From Candidatus Sysuimicrobiota bacterium CSP1-3 (GTDB lineage: Bacteria; Sysuimicrobiota; Sysuimicrobiia; Sysuimicrobiales; Humicultoraceae), in contig LDXQ01000017.1 in assembly GCA_001443485.1 (NCBI GenBank), positions 1 to 40,254 on the forward strand: a DNA stretch of 40,254 nucleotides, written 5' to 3'. The position numbers and the translations under genes were made by a program. Of the stretch, positions 1-8,057 are shown one piece after another. Position 1 is the stretch's first letter, and each line of letters starts with the position of its first letter. The notes beneath the pieces are model-generated. The model did not search any database. It had not been told where the DNA came from and saw nothing but the letters and a program-made list of their open reading frames with translations.

Positions 1-315
1 CTCGTCATGCCCGACGGGACCGTACGTCCCCCCCTCTTCATCACCTCGCACATTCATCAGATCCCCGGCATCGTGCAATACCAACTCCGTCAGGAGCACG
101 TCGAGACCGTCACCATCCAGGTCGTCACGGGCGCCGGATATGACGAGGGGGCCGGCGATCGTCTGCGCCGGGAGGTGGAGGCGATCCTTCCCGGTGTCCG
201 CGTCGTCATCGAGCGTGTCCTTGAGATTCCGCGCACGCCGGGAGGAAAGCATCGGTACGTCATTGTCTCCCCGGAGGTCCGAGCTCGCATCCCGACACTC
301 CCTGCGTTGTCCTAG
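1..315 (+). CDS. PaaK/CapK-like adenylate-forming enzyme, C-terminal fragment (5' end outside window)
   Basis: The frame is open from the first base, so this is the end of a gene that starts upstream of the window; the ATG at position 7 is probably internal. The roughly 104 visible residues look like the small C-terminal domain of phenylacetate-CoA ligase/CapK-type enzymes: an IPGIVQYQ motif, an alternating strand/helix pattern, and a basic GGKHRYVIVSP segment near the end that matches the GKxR region carrying the catalytic-loop Lys in this family. Such enzymes activate a carboxylic acid as an acyl-adenylate, often passing it to CoA. The substrate cannot be read from this fragment. A second family member follows 209 bp downstream, so the two may form one activation module with the TTT transporter. 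Confidence 0.6.
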   Translation, partial: LVMPDGTVRPPLFITSHIHQIPGIVQYQLRQEHVETVTIQVVTGAGYDEGAGDRLRREVEAILPGVRVVIERVLEIPRTPGGKHRYVIVSPEVRARIPTLPALS

Positions 316-524
316 GCGCGCACGCGAATCGTCAATATTGGGTAGGAATACTGCAATTCGGTGAGAAGTTTGTCGCGGGAAATGCCGCAGGAAATGGCGG
401 CCTAGCGTTGCCGCTTGTGAGATCTCGGAAGGTGTCCTCTTAGACAAGTCGAACCCTCCTCGCACTCCCTTGCGCTGTCAATGGGCCGGACCCCCGCGAA
501 AAGGAGGACGCTGGAGATCGGTCT
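316..524. other. Intergenic gap between the two PaaK-like genes
   Basis: This 209-bp stretch is less GC-rich than its surroundings. I see no coherent reading frame, tRNA or strong terminator in it. AAGGAGG at 501-507 is a good ribosome-binding sequence but lies 17 nt from the nearest in-frame start of the next gene. GGAG at 513-516 is better placed. Confidence 0.4.
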
Positions 525-2183
525 TTGAGGTCCAGGGACCCTATGCGACCGACGCGGCAATTGCCCACCATGATCTCCACGGCACTGTCGTACACACGGA
601 GCGTGCGCAAGCTCTCGGTGTTCCTCGCCAAACCTCTCGGCAGCGACGAGTGCCTCGAGCTCACGCGTCACAGACTCCAGACGCGCGAGCCGCGGTTCCT
701 CGAGTCCATGCGGCGGCTGGTCTACGCCATCCCGACGAGCCCGTACATGAGGCTGCTGCAGCTGGCCGGCTGCGAGTACAGGGATCTGGAACTGATGATC
801 AGCCAGCGCGGACTCGAACGGACCCTGGAGGCACTGTATCAGGCGGGTGTCTACCTGTCCTTCGAGGAGCTCGTGGGAACGAAGGAGGTCTTCCGCGGAA
901 CTCACGCGGTACCGTTCACCTTTCGAGATCTGGATCATCCGCTGCTGCTGGGCCCACTGCACGACCGCAGCAGTGGGTCCCGGAGCCGCGGGCGGCCCGT
1001 GTCCATCTCGTTTGAAGACCTCGCCGAACGAGACGCGCCCACCCGATTCTGGGCTATGGAGGCGCTCGGGGCATCAGCCATGCTTCCGATCATCTGGCGC
1101 AGCGGATTCCCCGTCGGCGGGTTACTCCACTGGCTATCGCTCGCCAGGTTGCGGCGTCCGCCCGTCCGGTGGTTCTCCACCTCTTCTCCCGAGTACGCCT
1201 ACGGAGGGAAGAGCCGCCACCTCATCGCTGCCGCAAGGCTCCTGGCGCGTCGGCAGGGGTGGTGGCTCCCCGCCCCGGAGTTCATCACGTTGAGCCAGGC
1301 CGACATCGTCCTCGATGCCGTCCTGGAGGCGTCGCGCCGGCAGGCCGGGTGTATCGTCATCACCAAGCCGAGTTTTGCGGTGCGCCTGGCGGCGCTGGCC
1401 CGCCAGCGGGGGGTCTCGCTGCACCGCGTGTGCTTCGAGACGGCGAACGAGCCACTCACTCCGGGCAAAGCCGAGGAGATCCGTGCGTCCGGTGCCAGGG
1501 TGGGGTCCATTTACGGCTTTCACGAGGGGGGCATGGTGGGCGTCCCGTGTGGTCATCCCGTGGAACCCGACGACATGCACTTCGTCGCCGATTGCTACGG
1601 ACTGATTCAGCGGACGCGGGAGTATGCCGGGGTCCCCATGCGCTCGTTCATGTTTACGACCCTGCTGGCCAGCGCGCGTAAGATTCTGCTCAATGTGGAG
1701 ATCGACGACTTCGGCCTGTTCGAGCCGCGGCGCTGCGGCTGCCCGCTGGACGATCTGGGCTTCCGGTATCATCTGGCCAACGTCCGGAGCTTCACCAAGT
1801 TGACGGGGGAGGGCGTCACAGTCGTCGGGACCAACTGCGTCCACATCATCGAGGAAGTCCTGCCCAAGACGTTCGGCGGACAAAGTATTGACTACCAGCT
1901 GCTGGAGGTGGAGGATCAGGACCACCTGACCCGACTGCTGCTCCTGGTGAGTCCCCGGCTCGGCCCGCTGGACGAGCAGGCCGTGCGGACCCGGTTCATC
2001 TCCACCCTGGATGCGCAGGAGCGGGGCGGCATACCACTCTGGCGGCAGGCCGAGACCATCCAGGTGGTGCGCCAGGATCCCGTGCATACCGCGGGGGGCA
2101 AGCTCTTTCCCTTCCACACCATCGCCCTCAGCGAGTGGCAGAAGGTGGTGGAGCGACCGGGAGCCTTCACCATCCGCGCGTAG
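525..2183 (+). CDS. PaaK/LuxE-like adenylate-forming (phenylacetate-CoA ligase family) protein
   Basis: The 552-residue protein has the overall plan of the PaaK branch of adenylate-forming enzymes. A Ser/Thr-rich loop (STSSPEY, from about residue 218) sits where the ATP phosphate-binding loop should be. YGFHEGG at 330-336 matches the YGxxE adenine/ribose motif. A C-terminal domain ends in a GGK segment. Cysteines at 342, 404 and 406, with nearby His residues, could hold a metal; this is inference. The phosphate loop is not the usual SSGTTG type, so activity is uncertain. The TTG at 525 has GGAG 8 nt upstream; the ATG at 543 is an alternative start. The gene lies 48 bp before a TTT solute receptor, which suggests it activates the imported acid. 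Confidence 0.6.
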   Translation: MRSRDPMRPTRQLPTMISTALSYTRSVRKLSVFLAKPLGSDECLELTRHRLQTREPRFLESMRRLVYAIPTSPYMRLLQLAGCEYRDLELMISQRGLERTLEALYQAGVYLSFEELVGTKEVFRGTHAVPFTFRDLDHPLLLGPLHDRSSGSRSRGRPVSISFEDLAERDAPTRFWAMEALGASAMLPIIWRSGFPVGGLLHWLSLARLRRPPVRWFSTSSPEYAYGGKSRHLIAAARLLARRQGWWLPAPEFITLSQADIVLDAVLEASRRQAGCIVITKPSFAVRLAALARQRGVSLHRVCFETANEPLTPGKAEEIRASGARVGSIYGFHEGGMVGVPCGHPVEPDDMHFVADCYGLIQRTREYAGVPMRSFMFTTLLASARKILLNVEIDDFGLFEPRRCGCPLDDLGFRYHLANVRSFTKLTGEGVTVVGTNCVHIIEEVLPKTFGGQSIDYQLLEVEDQDHLTRLLLLVSPRLGPLDEQAVRTRFISTLDAQERGGIPLWRQAETIQVVRQDPVHTAGGKLFPFHTIALSEWQKVVERPGAFTIRA

Positions 2184-2231
2184 TCTGTCATTTCGGGATT
2201 GCCCTGGTGAGATCTGGAGGAGGGAGACCTG

Positions 2232-3323
2232 ATGAGAAGCTGGGATTGGTGGGGCAAGGTCTCGCGTAGGGCCTTTCTCCGTCTGACGGCGGCCGCCGCG
2301 TCGACGCTCCTCCTTCCCCTCAAGGCGCTCGCGCAGTGGCCTGAACGCACCATCTTCATGGTCGTCGGCTACGCGGCCGGCGGCGGCACCGACATCATCA
2401 TGCGAGGGATCTCTAAACCGATGGAGCGCCTGCTGGGCCGGCCCATCAACGTCACTAACCGCGAGGGATCGGTGGCCGCTCTCGCGACCGACTTCATCTG
2501 GAAGCGACCGGTAGACGGCCACTGGTGGTTGGGGACATCCAACTACAATAAGTTCCTCCGCGTGCAGGGCCTGCACCAGACAACTCCATGGAAGGACTGG
2601 CAGTTCTACAAGATCGCGAGCACCATCGCCGCGTGGGCGGTGAAGCCCGACTCACCATATCGGACCTTCGCTGACGTGATCGAGGCGGCCCGCCGTCGGC
2701 CGGGACAGGTCAAAGTCTCGAACTCCGGGATCGGCGGCATATGGCACGAGGCCACCCTGATGGTCGAAAAGTTCAGCGACGTCAAGTTCCAGTCGATCCC
2801 CTACACCGGAGGGGCTCCGGCGACGCTCGCCGGCCTGCGGGGCGAGGTCGACGTGGTCGCGAGCGGTGTCCACGAGCAGATCGAGCACCTGCGCGCGGGA
2901 AATCTGCGTAACCTCGCGGTTTTCACAGCCGAGCCGCTGGCGGTGGGCGGTGCTGGAAGCCTCCCGCCGGTGGTGAGCTATGTGTCGCGGCTGAAGGACT
3001 TTGCGCCGTTTGGCGGTTCGTTGACCCTGGGACTGCGGCGAGACATCGATCTGGAGATCCTCACGACCATCGACCGGCACCTGCGGCAGGCCGTGAGCGA
3101 CCCTGAGTTCACCCAGATGCTGGATCGTCAGGTCCTGTTCAAGGCGCTGAAGACGGGACGCGAGGCTGACCGCGAGGCCGCGGCCACGGAAGCCGTCACC
3201 GCCTGGCTGTTCTGGGAGCAGAAACTTGAGACGGCCAGGGTCAACCCGGCCGACCTCGGCATCCCCCGCCCTGAAGAGTTCGAACGGTGGTGGCCCCCCC
3301 GAGGGTACCGGCCCTTGTGGTGA
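2232..3323 (+). CDS. Tripartite tricarboxylate transporter substrate-binding protein (TctC/Bug family)
   Basis: This is the extracytoplasmic receptor of a TTT carboxylate importer. The 363-residue protein starts with a twin-arginine-like signal (SRRAFLRL at residues 11-18, an Ala/Leu core, and a likely ALA-Q cleavage site near residue 34). The mature part has the Bug-family pattern: a first strand leading to a glycine-rich GYAAGGGTD loop, a later NSGIGGIWHEA segment, and a PYTGGAPA loop, which in this family bind the carboxylate. A GGAGGAGGGAGA ribosome-binding region precedes the ATG. It is followed directly by the small and large membrane subunits with overlapping ends, so all three TTT components are present. 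The ligand is unknown. Confidence 0.85.
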   Translation: MRSWDWWGKVSRRAFLRLTAAAASTLLLPLKALAQWPERTIFMVVGYAAGGGTDIIMRGISKPMERLLGRPINVTNREGSVAALATDFIWKRPVDGHWWLGTSNYNKFLRVQGLHQTTPWKDWQFYKIASTIAAWAVKPDSPYRTFADVIEAARRRPGQVKVSNSGIGGIWHEATLMVEKFSDVKFQSIPYTGGAPATLAGLRGEVDVVASGVHEQIEHLRAGNLRNLAVFTAEPLAVGGAGSLPPVVSYVSRLKDFAPFGGSLTLGLRRDIDLEILTTIDRHLRQAVSDPEFTQMLDRQVLFKALKTGREADREAAATEAVTAWLFWEQKLETARVNPADLGIPRPEEFERWWPPRGYRPLW

Positions 3324-3835
3324 CCCCCACGGTTGACCGGCGGGAACGGGAACGCGGCCCTGATCTGGTCGCGGGGACCTCGTTGGCCGCGCTGGGACTC
3401 TACGTGGCGGCGCAGGCCGTGACCATGCCCCGGCCCGCCGGGTGGCACTCCGCCCCCGGGTTACTGCCGTTCCTCCTGGGCTCCTGGTTGACCGCGATGT
3501 CGGCCGTGCTCCTGGTCGGGAGTGTGAAGCGCGGAGGTGGGGCGCAGCTGCGTAGGGCCGTCCGGCAGATCCGGCAGGACGTTACCGTGCGCGCCGACCG
3601 CGTGTGGCGGATGGCGTTTATGCTGGCGGGGGTGGCAGTGTACGTCTATCTCCTGCTCCCCCGGCTGTACTTTGAAATCGCGACGTTTGTCTACCTTGCC
3701 ACCACGATGAGGGTCCTGTGGCGCCGGGAGCCACTAAAGATCGCACTTGTCGCTGGGGGTGTGGCTGTGGCCCTGACCCTGTTGTTCAGCCGGTTCCTGC
3801 GAACGTTGCTGCCCGGGGCGGGGTCGTGGCTATGA
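3317..3835 (+). CDS. Tripartite tricarboxylate transporter small membrane subunit (TctB family)
   Basis: This small protein of about 172 residues has four hydrophobic stretches, the typical TctB size and topology. It lies between the receptor and the large TctA permease. The start is a choice among GTG codons: 3317 and 3320 overlap the receptor stop and are served by GAGGG at 3301-3305, while a GTG at 3287 would lengthen the overlap. A charged segment separates the first helix pair from the second. TctB proteins are poorly conserved, so the assignment rests on position, size and membrane pattern rather than motif. Its 3' end overlaps the next gene in an ATGA. Confidence 0.75.
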   Translation: MVTPTVDRRERERGPDLVAGTSLAALGLYVAAQAVTMPRPAGWHSAPGLLPFLLGSWLTAMSAVLLVGSVKRGGGAQLRRAVRQIRQDVTVRADRVWRMAFMLAGVAVYVYLLLPRLYFEIATFVYLATTMRVLWRREPLKIALVAGGVAVALTLLFSRFLRTLLPGAGSWL

Positions 3836-5316
3836 CGTTGGATCTGAGCCAAATCGTTCAGCCGATGACGCTCCTGACGATGGCGACGGGGGTGGTCTTC
3901 GGATTGCTCTGGGGAGCCATGCCCGGGCTGAGCACCTCCATGGCCATGGCGCTGCTGGTCGGGATCTCGGCCAAGTTCTCGTTCCCGCTGGCAATCGCGT
4001 TTCTCGTCGGTGTATTCACGGGGAGTACGAGCGGCGGTGAAATGAGCGCGGTGCTGATCGGCATCCCGGGGACTCCGGATGCCGTCCCCCTGGCTATCGA
4101 AGGGTATCCGTTGACCAGACGCGGCGAAGGCGGGCGCGCCCTCGGGCTGGCTTACGTGGCTTCCTTTCTGGGGGGCTGGGTCGGCATTGCCCTGCTGGTG
4201 ATGTTCGCCCCCGTGATCATCGGCTTTGCGTTGGAGCTCGGCTCCTGGGAGATGGCGCTGTTGGGCCTGTGGGGCGTCGCCATTGCCGGCAACCTGACCA
4301 GTGGGGAGCGGCCGTTAAAGGGATGGATCTCTGGATGCCTGGGCCTGTTGGTGGCCATGGTCGGGCGTGAGGTCATCTACGGTTACGGCCGGTTCACCTT
4401 CAATTCCGCCGAGCTGGCCGACGGGATCGACTACATTCCTCTCCTCATCGGGCTGTTCGGTCTTGCCGAGATCCTGCGGGTATTCTTGACGCACGAGTCG
4501 ATTCACGTACAGTCCCAGGTCCGGCGGATCATTCCGGACTGGGGGCTGATCGCCCGATACTGGAAGGCAGCGATTCGAGGCTCGGTGATCGGGGCGCTGA
4601 TTGGCGCGATTCCCGGCGCAGGGGGCAATGTGGCCACGTACGTGAGTTACGATGTGGCCAGGCGCACGGCGCCGCCCGACGAGCGCGCGAAGTTCGGGCA
4701 GGGCAGCTATGAGGCCATCGTGGCCGCGGAGGTGGCGGACAACGCCAACATCGGGGGAGCGCTACTGCCCACGCTTACGCTCGGCATCCCCGGAAGCGCC
4801 GGCGCCGCGGCGTTCATGGCCGCGCTGAACCTCCAGGGCGTCAGGGTCGGGCCACTGATCAACCAGGACCACCCGGGACTGTTGCCCTATATCTATGGGG
4901 TGCTTGTCCTGTCCAACTTCGTGATGTATGGCGCGGCCCTGCTGCTGGTCCGGCCGGTGGTCCGCCTCTTTTCCCTCCCCCGCGAGGTGCTGATGCCGAT
5001 CATCGCCGTCGTGTGCGTCCTGGGGGCGTTTGGGCTCAATCTCTCGATGTTCGATGTCAGCGTGATGTTCGTCTTCGGGATCATGGGGTTGGTACTGCAG
5101 CGGGCCGGCTTCCCGCTGGCCCCCATGGTCCTGGGAGCCATCCTGGGGTCGATGGTGGATGAGAACCTGCGGCGGGCACTGGTCCTGTTCGAGCATCAGC
5201 CGATGGCCCTGTTCGGGCGACCGTTTGGATTGGCCCTCTTGACGCTGATCCTGTTCACGCTCTACGACGGAATCTATCGTGCCGGCAGAGTACCTGACGG
5301 GTACGGAACGACATGA
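3832..5316 (+). CDS. Tripartite tricarboxylate transporter large permease (TctA family)
   Basis: This 494-residue polytopic protein forms the translocation channel of the TTT system. Two family motifs are visible: an early WGAMPGLSTSMAMALL segment (GxxxGxxPGL type) and a mid-protein GAIPGAGGNVATYVSYD segment, the duplicated glycine/proline loops of TctA. LGIPGSAGAAAFMAAL is a third conserved loop. About 10-12 membrane helices are expected. The ATG at 3832 overlaps the TctB stop in an ATGA, making translational coupling likely. A longer frame exists upstream, but its residues are Cys/Arg-rich and unlike the family. Confidence 0.9.
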   Translation: MTLDLSQIVQPMTLLTMATGVVFGLLWGAMPGLSTSMAMALLVGISAKFSFPLAIAFLVGVFTGSTSGGEMSAVLIGIPGTPDAVPLAIEGYPLTRRGEGGRALGLAYVASFLGGWVGIALLVMFAPVIIGFALELGSWEMALLGLWGVAIAGNLTSGERPLKGWISGCLGLLVAMVGREVIYGYGRFTFNSAELADGIDYIPLLIGLFGLAEILRVFLTHESIHVQSQVRRIIPDWGLIARYWKAAIRGSVIGALIGAIPGAGGNVATYVSYDVARRTAPPDERAKFGQGSYEAIVAAEVADNANIGGALLPTLTLGIPGSAGAAAFMAALNLQGVRVGPLINQDHPGLLPYIYGVLVLSNFVMYGAALLLVRPVVRLFSLPREVLMPIIAVVCVLGAFGLNLSMFDVSVMFVFGIMGLVLQRAGFPLAPMVLGAILGSMVDENLRRALVLFEHQPMALFGRPFGLALLTLILFTLYDGIYRAGRVPDGYGTT

Positions 5317-5491
5317 ACACGATTCTGAACCAGCGTCAAGGCCAGTTGCTGCGAGCCCACAAGATGAGGTTCACCAGCGCCGCATCTGGCCTGCCTTTCG
5401 TGAGCCCATGACCAGGGGATAGCAGTTCATTTGCTTAGATAGGGGAGTACGTGACTGCCCAGATTCTGTCGTTTTCACGTGGAGGTGAGCC
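5317..5491. other. Intergenic gap after the TTT operon
   Basis: This 175-bp stretch is less GC-rich than the flanking operon. I see no gene and no convincing terminator. A strong GGAGGTGA ribosome-binding sequence at the right end belongs to the next gene. Confidence 0.4.
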
Positions 5492-6049
5492 ATGGGCAAG
5501 CGAGCACGCTCAGCCTATGCCACCAATCCCATCGACGTATTGCGATCGGCGCTGAAGAGCCAGTATCACGCCACTCTGGCGATGGTGCGAGCAGCCATCA
5601 AGCGATGCCCCGATGACCTGTGGACCAGCAGCGGCGGTCACGCCAATCCATTCTGGCGGATCGCGTACCACACGCTTTACTACACGCATCTGTACCTCCA
5701 GCCGAATAACTGGACTTTTCGTCCTTGGGAGCATCACCGGGGGGGATTCCAGCGCTTTGAGAGATCACCGAGAGGCGGTCGGCCGTATACGAAGGCGGAG
5801 GTCTTGGCTTATTGGCGCATCTGCGATGCAATGGTTGACGATGCCGTCGACGCGCTCGACCTCAACAGTCCAGAGAGTGGGTTCAGTTGGTATAAGGGGT
5901 TTCCCAAGGCGGAGCATCAGATTCTCAACATTCGCCACATCCAGTACCATGAGGCGCAACTCGCGGATCGTCTACGGGCGGCGATGGGGGCTGGTGTCAA
6001 TTGGGCGTATGCGCGCCGGAGTGCACCTGCGCGCGCGGCCCGCCAGTGA
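5492..6049 (+). CDS. DinB-fold (DinB/YfiT-like) putative metal-dependent protein
   Basis: The 185-residue protein has the pattern of the DinB four-helix bundle. An N-terminal helix follows the NPIDVLRSALKSQYHATL region. The second helix carries WRIAYHTLYYTHLYL, with His residues in metal-ligand spacing, and a late helix carries HIQYHEAQLADRLR. Members bind a divalent metal through three His; some are thiol-dependent S-transferases, and many have no known job. The ATG has GGAGGTGA upstream. It stands alone between the TTT operon and a convergent exonuclease gene, and its codon use is visibly less GC-rich than the genes from 9 kb on, so it may be acquired. The family call is fairly safe; the function is unknown. 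Confidence 0.6.
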   Translation: MGKRARSAYATNPIDVLRSALKSQYHATLAMVRAAIKRCPDDLWTSSGGHANPFWRIAYHTLYYTHLYLQPNNWTFRPWEHHRGGFQRFERSPRGGRPYTKAEVLAYWRICDAMVDDAVDALDLNSPESGFSWYKGFPKAEHQILNIRHIQYHEAQLADRLRAAMGAGVNWAYARRSAPARAARQ

Positions 6050-6173
6050 CATGCGTTTTTTGCTAATGCACACGGTTGAAGCCGCAGCGCCAATGGCTGT
6101 GGTAGGATGCCCGCCCGGCCCACCACGAAACCCCGCGCATTGCCACGACCGGGTACGCTCAGTCCGTGGAATT

Positions 6174-7052
6174 CTAGCGCGGTCGCAGCGAGGACCCCGC
6201 GACCAGCAGTTCTTCATCCCCCAACTCCCGGCAGCACGCCTCGAAGGCCTCCAGACGGACCCCTCGCCATCGCAGGTCCTCCAGACGCTCGTGTAGGGGC
6301 ACGTCAATCCGCACCGTGGCGAGGGTGCGATAGAGCAGCGCCTCCGCCCGGTGCTCGCGCAGGGTGCGGGCCAGGGCCTGGGCGCCGCGCACCGGGACGT
6401 CCCAGCGATGCTCGTCGTCCGGGATGGCCTCCAGCCGGCCGTAGCGGGCGAGCAGCGTGGTGGCGGCCTTCTGGCCCCAGCGCGGGATGCCGGGGAACCC
6501 GTCGGCGCTGTCGCCCACGAGCGCGAGCCAGTCGGGGATCGCGCCGGGAGGAACGCCGAAGCGCGCGAGCACCCCGGGCTCATCGAGGACGCGACGACGG
6601 AGCCGATCCAGGCAGACGACTCGCGATCCGCGCACGCACTGTGCCATGTCCTTGTCGGGCGTGCAGAGGACGACCTGGTCCACACCCTCCGCCTCCGCCC
6701 AGCGCGCGGCGGCGGTGGCCAGAGCATCATCCGCTTCGAACTCCACCATGGGCCAGACGACGAGACCCAGGGCCTCGACCGCCCGCTCCGCCGGGCCGAA
6801 CTGGGCCAGCAGGTCCAGGGGGACGCCGTCGCTCGTCTTGTAGCCGGGGAAGAGATCATTGCGGAAGGACTCGATCACGTGGTCGAAGGCGCAGGCCACG
6901 TGGGTGACCCCGCCCTCGCGCAGCAACGCGAGGAGCGACCGAAGCAGGCCGCGGGTGGCGCCCACCTCGGTGCCGACCGCGGAGGTGGCGCGAGGGGCGC
7001 CGAAGTACGCGCGGAACAACTCGTAGGTGCCGTCGACCAGGTGAACGCGCAC
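6174..7052 (-). CDS. Stand-alone 5'-3' exonuclease (PolA N-terminal / FEN family)
   Basis: This 292-residue protein corresponds to the 5' nuclease domain of DNA polymerase I without the polymerase. Metal-binding acidic motifs appear in family order: LVDGTYELFR at the N-terminus, AFDH, FEADDALAT, CTPDKDMAQ, and GDSADGFPGIPRWGQKAA, which combines the last acidic residues with the helix-hairpin-helix DNA contact. Such proteins trim flaps or RNA primers. Because it ends soon after the helix-hairpin-helix, it is a single-domain enzyme like phage T5-type or Xni-type nucleases. It is transcribed alone and diverges from the nucleotidyltransferase gene. Confidence 0.85.
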   Translation of the reverse strand: MRVHLVDGTYELFRAYFGAPRATSAVGTEVGATRGLLRSLLALLREGGVTHVACAFDHVIESFRNDLFPGYKTSDGVPLDLLAQFGPAERAVEALGLVVWPMVEFEADDALATAAARWAEAEGVDQVVLCTPDKDMAQCVRGSRVVCLDRLRRRVLDEPGVLARFGVPPGAIPDWLALVGDSADGFPGIPRWGQKAATTLLARYGRLEAIPDDEHRWDVPVRGAQALARTLREHRAEALLYRTLATVRIDVPLHERLEDLRWRGVRLEAFEACCRELGDEELLVAGSSLRPR

Positions 7053-7199
7053 GCGCCAGGACTCCTCTTCCGGGCGACCGAGTTGGGTTCCTCTAGTCGG
7101 GGGTGAGGATCGGGAACTGCTCGTTCCGAATTCTTAGGCGGGAGTCCCGCTGGCTGGGGCGCTTCCGGACAGCGCGCGCCTGATCGCCAGGGGAAGACG
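7053..7199. promoter_or_regulatory. Divergent intergenic region with two short palindromes
   Basis: This 147-bp region lies between the minus-strand exonuclease and the plus-strand nucleotidyltransferase and must hold both promoters. It contains GGAAC (7113-7117) and GTTCC (7123-7127) separated by 5 nt, and a 13-bp palindrome GCGGGA-G-TCCCGC at 7138-7150. Either could be a regulator site. No clear -35/-10 pair stands out. Confidence 0.3.
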
Positions 7200-7739
7200 A
7201 TGAACGACACGTCGAAGCCGAAGCGGCCGATCAATCAGGATCGCCGGCCACGGCTGCCTATGGCCGCAGGTGACCTCGTCGAGCTCTTGGGCGAGATCGA
7301 AGAGGCCGGCATTGAGGTCTGGCTCGACGGTGGCTGGGGTGTCGACGCACTGCTGGGGGAGCAGAGACGCGAACACGACGACGTCGACCTGATCGCATCT
7401 CTGGCGGACATGCCGAGACTCCAAGAATGCTTGGAGGGACGGGGCTACGAACTGGTCGACGGAGAACTACCGACGAACGTCGTCTGGCTCGACTCCGAGG
7501 GGCACCAAGTCGACATCCACCCAGTCGCCTTCAATGAGCGCGGCGACGGCATCTACCGGATGCGAAATGGCGAGGATTGGGTCTTCCCCTCCTGGGGCTT
7601 CGCCGGCAGAGGACGCGTCCTGGACCTGCGGGTTCGTTGTCTGAGCCCCGAGGCACAAGTGCTCTGCCACGCGGGCTACGAGCTCGACGAGGACGACTTT
7701 CGGGACATGCACGCGCTTCAAGAGCGGTTCGGCGTCTAG
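7200..7739 (+). CDS. Nucleotidyltransferase of the ANT(2'')/Lnu (aminoglycoside/lincosamide) type
   Basis: The 179-residue protein carries the short nucleotidyltransferase core of the 2''-aminoglycoside and lincosamide adenylyltransferases: VWLDGGWGVDALLG at about 40-53, followed by REHDDVDL at about 57-64, where the Asp residues bind the two metals. A later GHQVDIHPV segment supplies the third acidic residue. Homologues transfer AMP from ATP to a drug hydroxyl. Many chromosomal members are uncharacterised, so resistance is possible, not shown. The ATG at 7200 gives a hydrophilic N-terminal extension; ATG 7260 is an alternative start. It is a single gene with a more ordinary GC content than the core region, consistent with acquisition. 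Confidence 0.75.
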   Translation: MNDTSKPKRPINQDRRPRLPMAAGDLVELLGEIEEAGIEVWLDGGWGVDALLGEQRREHDDVDLIASLADMPRLQECLEGRGYELVDGELPTNVVWLDSEGHQVDIHPVAFNERGDGIYRMRNGEDWVFPSWGFAGRGRVLDLRVRCLSPEAQVLCHAGYELDEDDFRDMHALQERFGV

Positions 7740-7741
7740 GC

Positions 7742-7981
7742 GGGCTCGCCCAACAGTTCCCGCGTTCAGTACACCCAGGCTCTTGCTTCACCTTGACATC
7801 CCAGCCTACGGGTGGCGAAGTCGAGTACACGCCGTTGCGGCGCGTGGTGTTCGTCACCTTGGAATGAGGGACGCCGGGCCCCGGTGCTGCGCTCCGCGGA
7901 GAGATCCGGCAGGCCGTCCAGCAGGAAGCAGCGCAACTCGCGACCCCAGGGATCGTCGTCACCATGCCCATGGTCACGTAG
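7742..7981 (+). pseudogene. Possible decayed reading frame with one in-frame stop
   Basis: The 318 bp between the nucleotidyltransferase and the TauE-like gene hold no intact gene. One frame reads plausibly to a TGA at 7865-7867 (ending in TPLRRVVFVTLE) and then, in the same frame, as ALRGEIRQAVQQEAAQLATP to a TAG at 7979-7981. The second part has the helix-then-strand look of a C-terminus, perhaps of a methyltransferase. No start or ribosome-binding site was found. This may be chance open frame in GC-rich DNA. Confidence 0.2.
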
Positions 7982-8057
7982 CTAGGCGGGCAGCGCTAGG
8001 GAGGGCGGCACATCCGTCGCAGGAACCCGTCGCTGCCCGGTGAAGGTGTTCGCCCGC

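Noticed and set aside
1134-2576. 480-codon minus-strand open frame
   Set aside because: Antisense to the PaaK-like and TctC genes, with no recognisable motif.
5340-5391. Inverted repeat AGGCCAG/CTGGCCT after TctA as a terminator
   Set aside because: The 7-bp arms are about 40 nt apart and no T-run follows.
6050-6173. T-run at about 6056-6061 as a terminator
   Set aside because: No stable hairpin precedes it.
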